From assembly GCF_001617365.1 (NCBI RefSeq), contig NZ_LVJR01000111.1, positions 1 to 33,466 on the forward strand: 33,466 nucleotides of DNA, given 5' to 3'. A model generated the notes under the pieces. That model was given only the letters and a program-made list of their open reading frames with translations. It ran no database searches and was not told where the DNA came from. The stretch's first letter is position 1, and the number at the start of each line of letters is the position of its first letter. Shown piece after piece: positions 16,888 to 25,648 of this stretch. The stretch is from Rhodanobacter sp. FW104-R8 (lineage in GTDB: Bacteria; Pseudomonadota; Gammaproteobacteria; Xanthomonadales; Rhodanobacteraceae). The translations under genes were made by a program, and so were the position numbers.

Positions 16888-19017
16888 ATGAGTCGTCGCC
16901 TGCTCGTCACCAACGCCCTGCCCTATGCCAACGGCCCGCTGCACATGGGCCACCTGCTGGGCTACATCCAGGCCGACATCTGGGTGCGCGCGCAACGGAT
17001 GAGCGGCAACAAGGTGGTCTACGTGTGCGCCGACGATGCGCACGGCACGCCGATCATGCTGGCCGCGGAGAAGGCCGGCATGACGCCCGAGGCGTTCATC
17101 GCCGGCATCCGCGAGGGCCACGAGGCGGACTTCGCCGCGTTCGGCGTGGCGTTCGACCAGTACCACACCACCCATTCGGAAGAGAACCGCGAGCTGGCGA
17201 CGCTGATCTACACGCGCCTGCGCGACGGCGGCTACATCGCCAGGCGCAGCATCCAGCAGCTGTTCGATCCGGAAAAGCAGATGTTCCTGCCGGACCGCTA
17301 CATCAAGGGCGTGTGCCCGAACTGCGGCACGCCGGACCAGTACGGCGACAACTGCGAGCACTGCGGCGCCACCTACGCGCCCACCGACCTGATCAACCCG
17401 TATTCGGTGATGTCCGGCGCCACCCCGGTGCTGCGCGATTCCGAGCACTACTTCTTCGAACTGGGCAAGTTCGAGGGACTGCTGCGCGACTGGTTCGCCG
17501 GCAAGCTCACCCACGGCAAGCCGGTGGCGAACGCCGGCGTGGCGGCGAAGCTGCGCGAGTGGCTGGACGGCGGCCTGAAGGACTGGGACATCTCGCGCGA
17601 CGCGCCCTACTTCGGCTTCCCGATCCCCGACGCGCCGGGCAAGTTCTTCTACGTATGGCTGGACGCGCCAGTCGGCTACCTGGCCAGCTTCAAGGCACTG
17701 TGCAACCGCACCCACCTGAAGTTCGACGAGTTTCTCGCCCCCGGCAGTACGGCCGAGATGCACCACTTCATCGGCAAGGACATCATCAACTTCCACGGCC
17801 TGTTCTGGCCGGCGATGCTGCACGGCGCCGGCTTCCGCACGCCCACCGCGCTGCACGTCAACGGCTACCTCACGGTGAACGGCGCGAAGATGTCCAAGTC
17901 GCGCGGCACCTTCATCCAGGCGCGCACCTACCTGGACGCCGGCCTGCACCCGGGATTCCTGCGCTACTACTTCGCCAGCATGCTCAGCGACGCGCCGGTC
18001 GACGTGGATCTCGACCTCAAGGCGTTCGAGGAGCGCGTCAACTCGCACCTGGTCGGCAAGTGGGTGAACATCGCCAGCCGCACCGCCGGCTTCGTGCACA
18101 AGTACTTCGGCGGCCGCCTGGCGCCGCAGCTCAGCGCCGAGGAAACCAGGCTGTGGAACACCCTGCTGGAACACTACGACGGCATCGCCGCGCTCTATGA
18201 CGGCGGCGACTTCGCCGAGGTCACCCGCCGCTTCGTGCTGATGGCCGACCTGGTCAACGGCCACATCGCGGCCAAGGCGCCATGGGCGATGGCCAAGGAC
18301 GAAGGCCGCCGTGACGAACTGCACCAGGTGTGCTCGTTCGCGCTGACCGCGTTCCGCCTGCTGGCCGGCATGCTCAAGCCGATCCTGCCGATTACCGTAG
18401 CTGCTGCCGAACAGTTCCTGGCCGCGCCGATCGCCGACTTCGACGACGCCCGCGCCAGCCTGCGCAACCATGCCATCAACGCGTTCGACCCGCTGCTCGG
18501 CCGCATCGATCCCAAGCGCATCGAGGCCATGGTCGAAGCCTCGAAGGATTCGCTCGGCGTCCCCACCGAGGCTGCCGCGGCCTCCAGGAAGGAAAAGCCC
18601 ATGAGCGACAGTGCAAAGCCTGCAGCGACGGCTCCCGGCGGCCGCAAGGAAGCCCCCCTGCAGGATTCCCCGCTCCCGACTCCCGGCTTCATCGGCATCG
18701 ACGATTTCGCCCGGCTCGACCTGCGCATCGGCAAGGTCATCGCCTGCGACTTCGTGGACGGCTCGGACAAGCTGCTGCGCTTCGAACTGGACGCCGGCCC
18801 GCTGGGCACGCGGCAGATCTTCTCCGGCATCCGCGCCGCCTACGCCGAACCGGCAAGCCTGGTCGGCCGCAACGTGGTGTTCATCGCCAACCTGGCCCCG
18901 CGCAAGATGCGCTTCGGCCTGTCCGAAGGCATGATCCTCTCCGCCGGCGACGGCGGCAGCGACCTGTTCCTGCTCGACGCCGACCAGGGCGCCAGGCCGG
19001 GCGCCAACGTGCGCTGA
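16888..19017 (+). CDS. metG: Methionyl-tRNA synthetase
   Basis: Charges tRNA-Met (elongator and initiator) with methionine. The 709-residue protein has the full MetG1 architecture. The HIGH motif is HMGH at 19-22 within [15 protein letters not shown], and the KMSKS loop is at 334-338. A zinc knuckle is formed by C143, C146, C156 and C159. An anticodon-binding helical domain spans about 390-550. After a linker of low complexity (about 565-600), a tRNA-binding OB-fold (EMAP/Trbp111-like) runs from about 601 to 709 ([21 protein letters not shown]). ATG 16888 is preferred over an in-frame ATG at 16861, which overlaps the promoter candidate. Confidence 0.97.
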   Translation: MSRRLLVTNALPYANGPLHMGHLLGYIQADIWVRAQRMSGNKVVYVCADDAHGTPIMLAAEKAGMTPEAFIAGIREGHEADFAAFGVAFDQYHTTHSEENRELATLIYTRLRDGGYIARRSIQQLFDPEKQMFLPDRYIKGVCPNCGTPDQYGDNCEHCGATYAPTDLINPYSVMSGATPVLRDSEHYFFELGKFEGLLRDWFAGKLTHGKPVANAGVAAKLREWLDGGLKDWDISRDAPYFGFPIPDAPGKFFYVWLDAPVGYLASFKALCNRTHLKFDEFLAPGSTAEMHHFIGKDIINFHGLFWPAMLHGAGFRTPTALHVNGYLTVNGAKMSKSRGTFIQARTYLDAGLHPGFLRYYFASMLSDAPVDVDLDLKAFEERVNSHLVGKWVNIASRTAGFVHKYFGGRLAPQLSAEETRLWNTLLEHYDGIAALYDGGDFAEVTRRFVLMADLVNGHIAAKAPWAMAKDEGRRDELHQVCSFALTAFRLLAGMLKPILPITVAAAEQFLAAPIADFDDARASLRNHAINAFDPLLGRIDPKRIEAMVEASKDSLGVPTEAAAASRKEKPMSDSAKPAATAPGGRKEAPLQDSPLPTPGFIGIDDFARLDLRIGKVIACDFVDGSDKLLRFELDAGPLGTRQIFSGIRAAYAEPASLVGRNVVFIANLAPRKMRFGLSEGMILSAGDGGSDLFLLDADQGARPGANVR

Positions 19018-19028
19018 GCTGGGAAGCC

Positions 19029-19108
19029 GGGATTCGGGATTGGGGATTAGTGAAAAGCTGCCAGCCTGCCGCACACTGCTCTTTCCGAATCCCGAATCCC
19101 GAATCCCC
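19029..19108. repeat. Inverted GGGATTC-type repeat pair between metG and rnfB-like gene
   Basis: GGGATT units recur three times at 19029-19048 (GGGATTCGGGATTGGGGATT). The complementary array, CCGAATCCCGAATCCC followed by GAATCCCC, lies at 19085-19108. The two arms can pair into a long hairpin whose loop is about 36 bases. Such GGGATTC arrays recur between genes in xanthomonads. The right arm touches the ATG of the next gene. Confidence 0.85.
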
Positions 19109-19717
19109 ATGAACGACCTCGCCGACCGCATCGACGCCCTGCTGCCACAGACGCAGTGCGAGCAGTGCGGCTATCGCGGCTGCCGGCCGTATGCGGAGGC
19201 GATCGCGCGCGGCGAGGCGGAAATCAACCAGTGCCCGCCCGGCGGTACGACCGGCATCGCGAAGCTCGCGGCTCTGCTGGATCGGCCGGTGCTGCCGCTG
19301 AATCCTGCCAACGGCGTGGAAAAGCCGCGCATGCTGGCACGCATCGTCGAGGCCGACTGCATCGGCTGCACCAAGTGCATCCAGGCCTGCCCGGTCGACG
19401 CCATCGTGGGCGCCTCGAAACTGATGCATACCGTGCTCGCCGACGACTGCACCGGCTGCGAGCTGTGCGTGCCGGCCTGTCCGGTCGACTGCATCGTGCT
19501 GGAACCGATGCCGCCCGCGCAGATCGACGCCGCACATGCCGATGCGGCGCGCGCCCATTTCCAGCGCCGCGAGGCGCGCCTGCAACGCCAGCGCGCCGAG
19601 CGTGAGGCCGAGCTGGCTGCACGCAAGGCCGCGGTGGATACCGCGGCCGGCCCGGTCAATCCAGTGCTGGCCGCGCTGGCCCGCGCCAAGGCGAAACAGC
19701 AGGAGCCGAAACCGTGA
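19109..19717 (+). CDS. RnfB-like soluble polyferredoxin (electron transport complex subunit B family)
   Basis: A 202-residue iron-sulfur protein resembling RnfB/RsxB. The N-terminal [4Fe-4S] domain has C17, C20, C25 and C42 ([18 protein letters not shown]...QCPPGG, key parts only). Two ferredoxin clusters follow, C84-C87-C90-C94 and C114-C117-C120-C124, each ending CP. The C-terminal 60 residues are charged and alanine-rich, likely helical. The usual N-terminal membrane anchor of RnfB is missing. The ATG directly follows the GGGATTC repeat array, with no evident Shine-Dalgarno. It overlaps nth by four bases (GTGA), echoing the rnf-nth linkage of E. coli, but no rnfACDGE genes are present in the window. 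Confidence 0.88.
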   Translation: MNDLADRIDALLPQTQCEQCGYRGCRPYAEAIARGEAEINQCPPGGTTGIAKLAALLDRPVLPLNPANGVEKPRMLARIVEADCIGCTKCIQACPVDAIVGASKLMHTVLADDCTGCELCVPACPVDCIVLEPMPPAQIDAAHADAARAHFQRREARLQRQRAEREAELAARKAAVDTAAGPVNPVLAALARAKAKQQEPKP

Positions 19718-20349
19718 AGCGCACCGAGGTGGTGGAACTGTTCTCGCGCCTGCGCGAACTCGACACGCACCCCACCACCGAACTCGTCTATGGCACGGCG
19801 TTCGAACTGCTGGTCGCCGTGGTGCTGTCGGCGCAGGCCACCGACGTGGGCGTGAACAAGGCCACGAAGAAGCTCTATCCGGTGGCGAACACGCCGCAGG
19901 CGATCCTCGACCTCGGCGAGGACGGCCTGAAGCCCTACATCAGCACGATCGGGCTGTTCAACGCGAAGGCGAAGAACGTGATCGCACTGTGCCGGCTGCT
20001 GCTCGAACGGCACGGCGGCGAGGTGCCGCGCACGCGCGAAGCGCTGGAGGCGCTCCCCGGCGTGGGCCGCAAGACCGCCAACGTCGTTTTGAATACGGCT
20101 TTCAATGAACCGACCATCGCGGTGGACACGCACATCTTCCGCGTCGCCAACCGCACCGGGCTGGCCCCGGGCAAGGACGTGCGCGCGGTCGAGGACAAGC
20201 TGGAGAAAGTGGTGCCGGCCGAGTTCAAGCAGGACGCCCACCACTGGCTGATCCTGCACGGCCGCTACGTGTGCAAGGCGCGCAAGCCGGACTGCCCGCA
20301 CTGCGTGATCCGCGACCTGTGCCGCTACAAGCACAAGACGGTCGATTAG
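19714..20349 (+). CDS. nth: Endonuclease III (DNA glycosylase/AP lyase)
   Basis: Removes oxidised pyrimidines from DNA and nicks the abasic site. At 211 residues it has the E. coli length. The helix-hairpin-helix reads [13 protein letters not shown] with the catalytic lysine K120, and the catalytic aspartate is D138 (VDTHIFRV). The [4Fe-4S] ligands C187, C194, C197 and C203 follow the C-x6-C-x2-C-x5-C pattern. The start is GTG at 19714, which overlaps the stop of the rnfB-like gene. A paired palindromic repeat follows the stop after 38 bases. Confidence 0.97.
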   Translation: MKRTEVVELFSRLRELDTHPTTELVYGTAFELLVAVVLSAQATDVGVNKATKKLYPVANTPQAILDLGEDGLKPYISTIGLFNAKAKNVIALCRLLLERHGGEVPRTREALEALPGVGRKTANVVLNTAFNEPTIAVDTHIFRVANRTGLAPGKDVRAVEDKLEKVVPAEFKQDAHHWLILHGRYVCKARKPDCPHCVIRDLCRYKHKTVD

Positions 20350-20387
20350 GAAACGGGGGATGGAAGAACCTGGTTCTTGCTCTTGGC

Positions 20388-20456
20388 TTCGTAGGGCGGA
20401 CACTGTCCGCCGGCTTTTTGACGGGCAAGAGCGGCGGACAGTGTCCGCCCTACGAA
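20388..20456. repeat. Paired GTAG-headed palindrome (REPIN-like) after nth
   Basis: Two perfect 25-base inverted arms, 20388-20412 and 20432-20456, are separated by 19 bases. Each arm has GTAG followed by the self-palindrome GGCGGACACTGTCCGCC (20395-20411 on the plus strand). GTAG plus palindrome is the form recognised by REP-associated tyrosine transposases. It lies between the convergent nth and methyltransferase genes and could also end transcription from both sides. Confidence 0.9.
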
Positions 20457-20489
20457 ACTGCGCTCCTACACGCGTTGCAACCCGGGGTA

Positions 20490-21098
20490 TCAGGCCAGCA
20501 ATTGCGCTCGCTCCAGCGCCGCGATGTGGCGCTCCAGCCGCGGCCCCAGGTAGCAGTGCGAGCCGCACGGCAGCAAGCCCACCTTGCCGAACTCGCGCAG
20601 GTACCACGCCGGCGCGCGCGCCACGAAACCGTGGTGGTCGCCGGCCACGTCGTCGCGGCTGGTGAAAACCTCCAGGAATGCCACCCCTTCGAGCATCTCG
20701 CCGATGCCCTGCAGGCCGGCGCGGATCTCGGCCGGCTTCAGGTAATGCAGCACGTCGGTGCACACGATCAGGTCGAAGCGGCTGTCGAAGCGCAGTTGCT
20801 CCAGCTGGCCGAAACGGGCCAGGCCGATCTGGCGGCTGCGCCCGTAGCGCGCCACCACGTACTCGCTGGCGTCCAGCCCGCGATACGCGATGCCCGGCCG
20901 CAGCGCGCGCAGCGGCGCGCGCCAGGTCGCCTCGCCGCAACCCACGTCGAGCACGTTGCGCACCGGCCGCCCCAGGTAGTACTCGGCCTGCGCCACCACC
21001 ATCGCCACCTTGCGCCTCAGCTCCGCCGGCGAGCCGACCGCATGCCGCGGGTCGCGGTACCACTTGTCGAAATAGTCGCGATCGTAGGTCTTCGGCAT
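20490..21098 (-). CDS. Class I SAM-dependent methyltransferase
   Basis: A 202-residue methyltransferase with a Rossmann core. The SAM-binding motif I is NVLDVGCGEATWRAPL (about 48-63). YRGLDASEYVVARYG is motif II, and FDLIVCTDVLHYL is motif IV/post-I. The substrate is not evident. The N-terminus MPKTYDRDYFDKWYRDP is typical of a group of small methyltransferases in proteobacteria. ATG 21098 is chosen because the upstream 44 in-frame residues are Arg-rich and look non-coding. It converges with nth across the palindromic repeat. Confidence 0.88.
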   Translation of the reverse strand: MPKTYDRDYFDKWYRDPRHAVGSPAELRRKVAMVVAQAEYYLGRPVRNVLDVGCGEATWRAPLRALRPGIAYRGLDASEYVVARYGRSRQIGLARFGQLEQLRFDSRFDLIVCTDVLHYLKPAEIRAGLQGIGEMLEGVAFLEVFTSRDDVAGDHHGFVARAPAWYLREFGKVGLLPCGSHCYLGPRLERHIAALERAQLLA

Positions 21099-21274
21099 CG
21101 GCCCGCTCCGGCAAAGGCGGCATGGTAACCGGCCGCAGGCCTGGCGGCGCACCATCCTCCGGGCCGCCCGCAAGTTATCGCGGATCGCCCGATGCCTTCG
21201 TGCCGATGCATGAATCCCGGCCCAACGCACCTGCGAAAAACTTGCCCGCCGTCATCGGATGCCGCCCGCGTGCG

Positions 21275-21280
21275 TTGACA
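21275..21280 (+). promoter_or_regulatory. Candidate -35 box upstream of the DUF1800 gene
   Basis: A perfect TTGACA lies 53 bases before ATG 21333. The expected -10 region about 17 bases downstream (CCCATC) is poor, so this is tentative. The remainder of the 21099-21314 gap shows no gene. Confidence 0.28.
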
Positions 21281-21332
21281 CTGTGGCATCGCCGTTGCCC
21301 ATCCCTGCCGTGCATTGCCTGGAATGTTCCGC

Positions 21333-22961
21333 ATGCAGCCAACGCCACTGCTCCATCGTCCGCCGGCGACCCCGCCTTCACCACGTTCACGCGTGCCGCG
21401 GCTTGTGCTGTACGCGCTGATCTCCCTTGCCATGTCGGCGTGCGGTGCGCAGGCCCGGCCCGACCGCGGCGCCGATGCAACCGCGCCGCTCGCGGCGCCC
21501 GGCAACCTTCACGGCCAGCCGCTGCACCGTGACGATACCGCCTGGCTGCAACGGATCGGCTTCGGCATCGACTCGGCACAGGCGGCCAGCTACCGCGAAC
21601 TCGGCCGCGCCCGTTACCTCGACCGGCAGCTCGCCGCCGGCGGGTCCGATACGCTGCCCGCGCCCGTCGCGGGCCTGATCGGCAGCTACGAGGCCATCAA
21701 CACGCCGGCCGCACAACTGGTGGCGCAACTGCGCGACGAGCAGCAACGCATCCGGGACATGCCTGACGGCGACGACAAGATCGCGGCGAAGAAGGCCCTG
21801 CAGCAACACGGCCAGAACCTGGCGCTGCAGGCGCAGCAGGCCGAGTTGCTGCGCGCCGTCTACGGCAGCGACCAGCTCAAGGAACAGCTGGTGTGGTTCT
21901 GGCTCAACCATTTCAGCGTGTACGCGGCGAAGGGGCGGGTACGCTGGGTCGTCGCCGACTACGCCGGGAAAACCATCCGCCCGCACGCGCTGGGCAAGTT
22001 CAGGGACCTGCTGCTGGCCACGCTGGAAAGCCCGGCCATGCTCGAGTACCTGGACAACGCGCAGAACGCCAGGGGCAAGGTCAACGAGAACTACGCGCGC
22101 GAGCTGATGGAACTGCACGCGCTGGGCGTCGGTTCGGGCTACACCCAGCAGGACGTGCAGCAACTGGCGCTGATCCTGACCGGGTCGGGGCTGGCCCCGC
22201 TGGAGGACCGACCGCGCCGCTTCAATCCGCGCATGCAGGCGCTGGTCGTGCGCCGTGGCCTGTTCGAGTTCAACCCGGCACGCCACGATTTCAGCGACAA
22301 GGTGTTCCTCGGCCAGCGCATCAGGGGCAGCGGCTTCCACGAAGTGGAGCAGGCGGTGGACCTGATCGCGCGCCAGCCGGCCTGCGCGCAATTCATCTCG
22401 CGCCAGCTCGCCGGATATTTCGTCGCCGACGATCCGCCGCCGTCGCTGGTGGCGAAGATGGCCGCCACCTTCCAGCGCAGCGGCGGCGACATCGCCGCCG
22501 TGATGCGCACCATGCTGACCTCGGCGGAGTTCGACGGGAGCGGCGGGAAGTTCAAGGATCCGACCCGGTTCGTGGTGTCGGCCATGCGGCTGGCCTACGA
22601 CGGCCGGCCGATCGCCAACGCGCGGCCGCTGGTCAACTGGCTCAGCCAGATGGGCGAGCCGCCGTTCGGCCGCCCCACGCCGGACGGCTGGCCGCTGGAT
22701 TCCGCCGGCTGGAGCAGTTCCGGCCAGATGGCCAAACGCTTCGAAATCGCCCGCGCGATCGGCACCGGCAACAACCAGCTGTTCCGGCCGGAAGGCAGCC
22801 CCAGGGTCAACGCCGGCTTCCCGATGCTGACCACCCGGCTCTACTACGAAGCGATCGAGCCCGGCCTCTCCGCCGGCACCCGCGCGGCGCTGGGCAAGGC
22901 GACCTCGCAGCAGGAGTGGAACACCTACCTGTTGTCGTCGCCGGACTTCAATTACCGCTGA
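21333..22961 (+). CDS. DUF1800 family protein, probable lipoprotein
   Basis: A 542-residue exported protein of the DUF1800 family, whose role is not established. The N-terminus is basic (PRSRVPR), followed by LVLYALISLAMSAC, so C37 may be lipidated, although Met at -3 is not ideal. Family features include WLQRIGFGIDSA near the start, LVWFWLNHFSVYA, ENYARELMELHALGVGSGYTQQDV (key part RELMELHALG), PTRFVVSAMRLAYDG and a C-terminal LLSSPDFNYR. ATG 21333 has GGA about 9 bases upstream; ATG 21324 and TTG 21315 are alternatives. It is followed 49 bases later by its usual DUF1501 partner. Confidence 0.9.
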   Translation: MQPTPLLHRPPATPPSPRSRVPRLVLYALISLAMSACGAQARPDRGADATAPLAAPGNLHGQPLHRDDTAWLQRIGFGIDSAQAASYRELGRARYLDRQLAAGGSDTLPAPVAGLIGSYEAINTPAAQLVAQLRDEQQRIRDMPDGDDKIAAKKALQQHGQNLALQAQQAELLRAVYGSDQLKEQLVWFWLNHFSVYAAKGRVRWVVADYAGKTIRPHALGKFRDLLLATLESPAMLEYLDNAQNARGKVNENYARELMELHALGVGSGYTQQDVQQLALILTGSGLAPLEDRPRRFNPRMQALVVRRGLFEFNPARHDFSDKVFLGQRIRGSGFHEVEQAVDLIARQPACAQFISRQLAGYFVADDPPPSLVAKMAATFQRSGGDIAAVMRTMLTSAEFDGSGGKFKDPTRFVVSAMRLAYDGRPIANARPLVNWLSQMGEPPFGRPTPDGWPLDSAGWSSSGQMAKRFEIARAIGTGNNQLFRPEGSPRVNAGFPMLTTRLYYEAIEPGLSAGTRAALGKATSQQEWNTYLLSSPDFNYR

Positions 22962-23010
22962 CCCGCACATGCCGTCCAGCAGCCCACCCTGCAACCCGCC
23001 GAGGCATCCC

Positions 23011-24210
23011 ATGAACCGCCGTGAATTCCTGTTCGCCGCCGCCAGCGCTGCCGCCGCCGTCCCGGCGCTGTCGTTTTCCGGCAGGTTGTTCGCCGCGCCG
23101 GCCGGTTCGCCGCGCTTCCTGCTGGTGTTCCTGCGCGGCGGCTACGACTGCAACAACCTGCTGGTGCCGTACGGCACCGATTTCTACTACGAATCGCGCC
23201 CGACCCTGGCGATCGCCAGGCCCGATGCCGGCAACCCGGACAGCGCGATCGCACTGGACGCGGACTGGGGCCTCAACCCGGTCCTGCGCGACTCGATCTA
23301 CCCGCTGTGGCAGCGCAAACAAATCGCGTTCGTGCCGTTCGCCGGCACCGACGACCTTTCGCGCAGCCATTTCGAGACCCAGGACAACATCGAATCCGGC
23401 GAACCGGTCGCACGGCGCAGCGATTTCCGCAGCGGCTTCCTCGCGCGCCTGTCCGGCACGCTGCCGCGCGTCCCGGCCATCGCGTTCACGGATGCGCTGC
23501 CGCTGAGCTTCCAGGGCCACGCGGACATCCCCAACATCTCGCTCCGCGGCGTGGCCAGGCCGGTGTTCGACGCCGGGCAATCGTCGATCCTCGCCGGCAT
23601 GTACAAGCACACCCCGCTCGCCGCCGCCGCTGCCGACGGGCTGGAGCTGCATCAGCAGGTATCGAAGGATCTGCAGGAAGAAATGACGAAGGCGAACCGC
23701 GGTGCCGCCAACGCGAAGAACTTCGCCGCCGAAACCCGGCGCATCGCCACGCTGATGCGCGACCAGTACCGGCTGGGCTTCGTCGACGTCGGCGGCTGGG
23801 ATACCCATGTCAACCAGGGCAGCGTCAGCGGCGGCCTGGCCAACAACCTGCAGAACCTCGGTGCAGGCCTGGCCGCCTACGCCGACGCCCTCGGCGACGA
23901 ATGGGACGACACCGTGGTGGTCGTGGTCTCCGAATTCGGCCGCACTTTCCGCGAGAACGGCGACAAGGGCACCGACCACGGCCACGGCACCGTGCACTGG
24001 GTGCTCGGCGGCAAGGTCAACGGCGGCCGCATCGCCGGCAGGCAGGTCGCGGTCGCGCGGCAAAGCCTGCTGCAGGATCGCGACTACCCCGTGCTCAACA
24101 ACTACCGCGACGTGTTCGGTGGCGTGTTCAAGCGCCTCTGGGGCCTGTCGGACAGCCAGTTGCAGACGGTGTTCCCGCAGGCCCGGCCGCGCGACCTGCA
24201 ACTGATCTGA
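23011..24210 (+). CDS. DUF1501 family protein, Tat-exported
   Basis: A 399-residue protein of the DUF1501 family, related to the alkaline phosphatase/sulfatase fold. The start MNRREFLFAAASAAAAVPAL is a twin-arginine signal, so export in folded form is expected. FLLVFLRGGYDCNNLLVPYG, DDLSRSHFETQDNIESG, VGGWDTHVNQG and VVVSEFGRTFRENGDKGTDHGHG (key parts) carry the His/Asp-rich motifs of the family. DUF1800 and DUF1501 genes are commonly adjacent; the pair probably acts together in the envelope, but the substrate is unknown. The stop is 12 bases from the convergent sensor-protein stop. Confidence 0.92.
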   Translation: MNRREFLFAAASAAAAVPALSFSGRLFAAPAGSPRFLLVFLRGGYDCNNLLVPYGTDFYYESRPTLAIARPDAGNPDSAIALDADWGLNPVLRDSIYPLWQRKQIAFVPFAGTDDLSRSHFETQDNIESGEPVARRSDFRSGFLARLSGTLPRVPAIAFTDALPLSFQGHADIPNISLRGVARPVFDAGQSSILAGMYKHTPLAAAAADGLELHQQVSKDLQEEMTKANRGAANAKNFAAETRRIATLMRDQYRLGFVDVGGWDTHVNQGSVSGGLANNLQNLGAGLAAYADALGDEWDDTVVVVVSEFGRTFRENGDKGTDHGHGTVHWVLGGKVNGGRIAGRQVAVARQSLLQDRDYPVLNNYRDVFGGVFKRLWGLSDSQLQTVFPQARPRDLQLI

Positions 24211-24222
24211 GCCACCGCGCGG

Positions 24223-25137
24223 TCAACTCGCCGCGCGCGGCACCAGCATGTGCTTGGCGATATGTCCGTGCAGCCGGCCCAGGCCACGCGCCAGGTGCAG
24301 GGTGGCGAACAGCAGCACGATGCCGATCACGCACATCGCGATCGCGTCGCCCCAGCCCGGCACGTGCGGGCCGAAGCCCCAGTCCACGGTGACCTGGTGC
24401 GGCCAGGACAGCCAGCCGTCGCGGAACAGCATCGCCAGCGGCGCGCCGATGAAGGCCACCGACACGCTGAGCAGGGTCACGGCCAGCGTGAAGTACACGA
24501 TGCCCAGCGGCAGCATCAGCCACAGGTAGCAAAGGGTGGTCCAGGTATGCACGTCGGTGAACATGCTGCCGATGCGCTGCATCAGGCCCATGCCCGCGGT
24601 CGGGTACACCGGCCGGCGCGGCATGCGCATGCCCAGCATCGCTTCCACGATGCGCCCTTCCACCAGCGACAGCACGCGCACGCTGCCGAAGAACAGCACG
24701 ATGAACGGCAGGCCGATGATCAGCACCGACAACCCCGCCGACAGCGACAACCCGGTCACCGCCCAGGTGAAGTAGAAGATGCCGGTGGCCAGCGACAGCA
24801 GCATGTAGAACAGCGCGCCGTAGGTGCGCGGGTCGGCGGCGACGCCGAAGAAGCGCCCGGCCAGCGAGCGCCGCTTCGGCGGCGGCGGCGGGCGCAGCGC
24901 GCGCTGGATCCTGATCTCCTGGTCGCGGTAGATCTCGGCCACCTCGTCCGGCGCGCCGTAGCTGCCGACGACGTGTTCCAGCATCGCCGCTTCGCTGCGG
25001 CCCGGCTGCTCGGCCAGCTCGGCGCGCAGGTGTTCCTCGGCGTCATACAGCGCGTCCTGGATCAGCGCCGGGTCGGCACCGCGCAGCGCGGCACGCAGTT
25101 GTTCAAGGTATTCGGCGATCGTGCGTGGCGCGTTCAT
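24223..25137 (-). CDS. HAAS/sensor-type membrane protein cotranscribed with PadR
   Basis: A 304-residue protein. Residues 1-70 resemble the HAAS/DUF1700 helical domain (AEYLEQLRAALRGAD, AEEHLRAEL, YGAPDEVAEIYRDQE). A Pro/Arg-rich linker (RPPPPPKRR) follows. Residues 95-295 contain at least five hydrophobic segments in two similar blocks, each with GIxYFTxAVTxLSxS, which suggests an internal duplication of a sensor-like domain. The start ATG overlaps the PadR stop by one base (TAATG), and AAGGAGGGG lies inside the end of padR, so translation is coupled. PadR-HAAS pairs are common; the signal sensed is unknown. Confidence 0.85.
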   Translation of the reverse strand: MNAPRTIAEYLEQLRAALRGADPALIQDALYDAEEHLRAELAEQPGRSEAAMLEHVVGSYGAPDEVAEIYRDQEIRIQRALRPPPPPKRRSLAGRFFGVAADPRTYGALFYMLLSLATGIFYFTWAVTGLSLSAGLSVLIIGLPFIVLFFGSVRVLSLVEGRIVEAMLGMRMPRRPVYPTAGMGLMQRIGSMFTDVHTWTTLCYLWLMLPLGIVYFTLAVTLLSVSVAFIGAPLAMLFRDGWLSWPHQVTVDWGFGPHVPGWGDAIAMCVIGIVLLFATLHLARGLGRLHGHIAKHMLVPRAAS

Positions 25138-25508
25138 TACACCCCTCCTTGCAAGACGTTATCGACGGAATCGCGGGTGGCGTTCCACGCGGCGACCCAT
25201 TCGCGCAATACCTCGCGCCCCGGTTTGGTGATGCGGTAGTAGCGGCGCGGCGGCCCGCTGACGGAGGGCTCGACCTCGCTGGCGAGCAGGCCGGCCGCCT
25301 CCAGGTTGCGCAGTACCGGATACAGCGCGCTCTGCTTGCCGGCCAGCACGCCCTCACCCACCTCTTCCAGCCGCTTGGCGATCTGGTAGCCGTACATCGG
25401 CTGGCGCGACTGCCCCAGCACCGCCAGCAGCACCAGCGACACGGTGCCGCTGGAAAGCTCCTTCTGGAACTTCTTCAACTGGCTGGCGCTGTCGTCCACT
25501 TCACTCAC
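25137..25508 (-). CDS. PadR family transcriptional regulator
   Basis: A 123-residue winged-helix repressor of the PadR family. The DNA-binding domain reads LVLLAVLGQSRQPMYGYQIAKRL (key part MYGYQIAKRL), then GKQSALYPVLRNLEAAGLL and the wing PPRRYYRITKPGREVL. The short C-terminal helix (WVAAWNATRDSVDNVL) is for dimerisation. The start is uncertain: GTG 25508 (MSEVDDSASQLKKFQKEL) is preferred, since the frame further upstream runs through the inverted repeat. The TAA stop overlaps the ATG of the membrane protein by one base. It is probably autoregulated through the repeat at 25541-25561. Confidence 0.9.
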   Translation of the reverse strand: MSEVDDSASQLKKFQKELSSGTVSLVLLAVLGQSRQPMYGYQIAKRLEEVGEGVLAGKQSALYPVLRNLEAAGLLASEVEPSVSGPPRRYYRITKPGREVLREWVAAWNATRDSVDNVLQGGV

Positions 25509-25540
25509 CCGTACTGCCGCATGACGTTGAGTGAACCATA

Positions 25541-25561
25541 GTGCTAACTTGACACTAGCAC
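25541..25561. promoter_or_regulatory. Inverted repeat, probable PadR operator
   Basis: GTGCTA (25541-25546) and TAGCAC (25556-25561) are perfect 6-bp arms around a 9-base centre (ACTTGACAC). The site is 33 bases upstream of the PadR start. It is AT-richer than its surroundings and contains TTGACA on the plus strand, so it may also affect the divergent cyclophilin gene. Confidence 0.55.
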
Positions 25562-25648
25562 ATGGGCCTGAAGTCATGCCTCCAGCCAACCGGCCGTGGC
25601 ACTCTGCTAAGTTGCAGCCCTTGTCCATTCGTTGTCCGGGGGAATGCC

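Noticed and set aside
16606..19131. 841-codon open frame antisense to metG
   Set aside because: Low-complexity Val/Gln/Ala-rich translation, whereas metG on the other strand has all catalytic motifs.
24215..24240. CG-rich inverted repeat between the DUF1501 and HAAS-protein stops
   Set aside because: Built of alternating CG, no T-tract, and partly inside the coding end; it could be chance at this GC content.
25597..25616. Sigma-54-like promoter (TGGCAC...TTGCA) before the cyclophilin gene
   Set aside because: GG and GC are 14 bases apart rather than the required 10.
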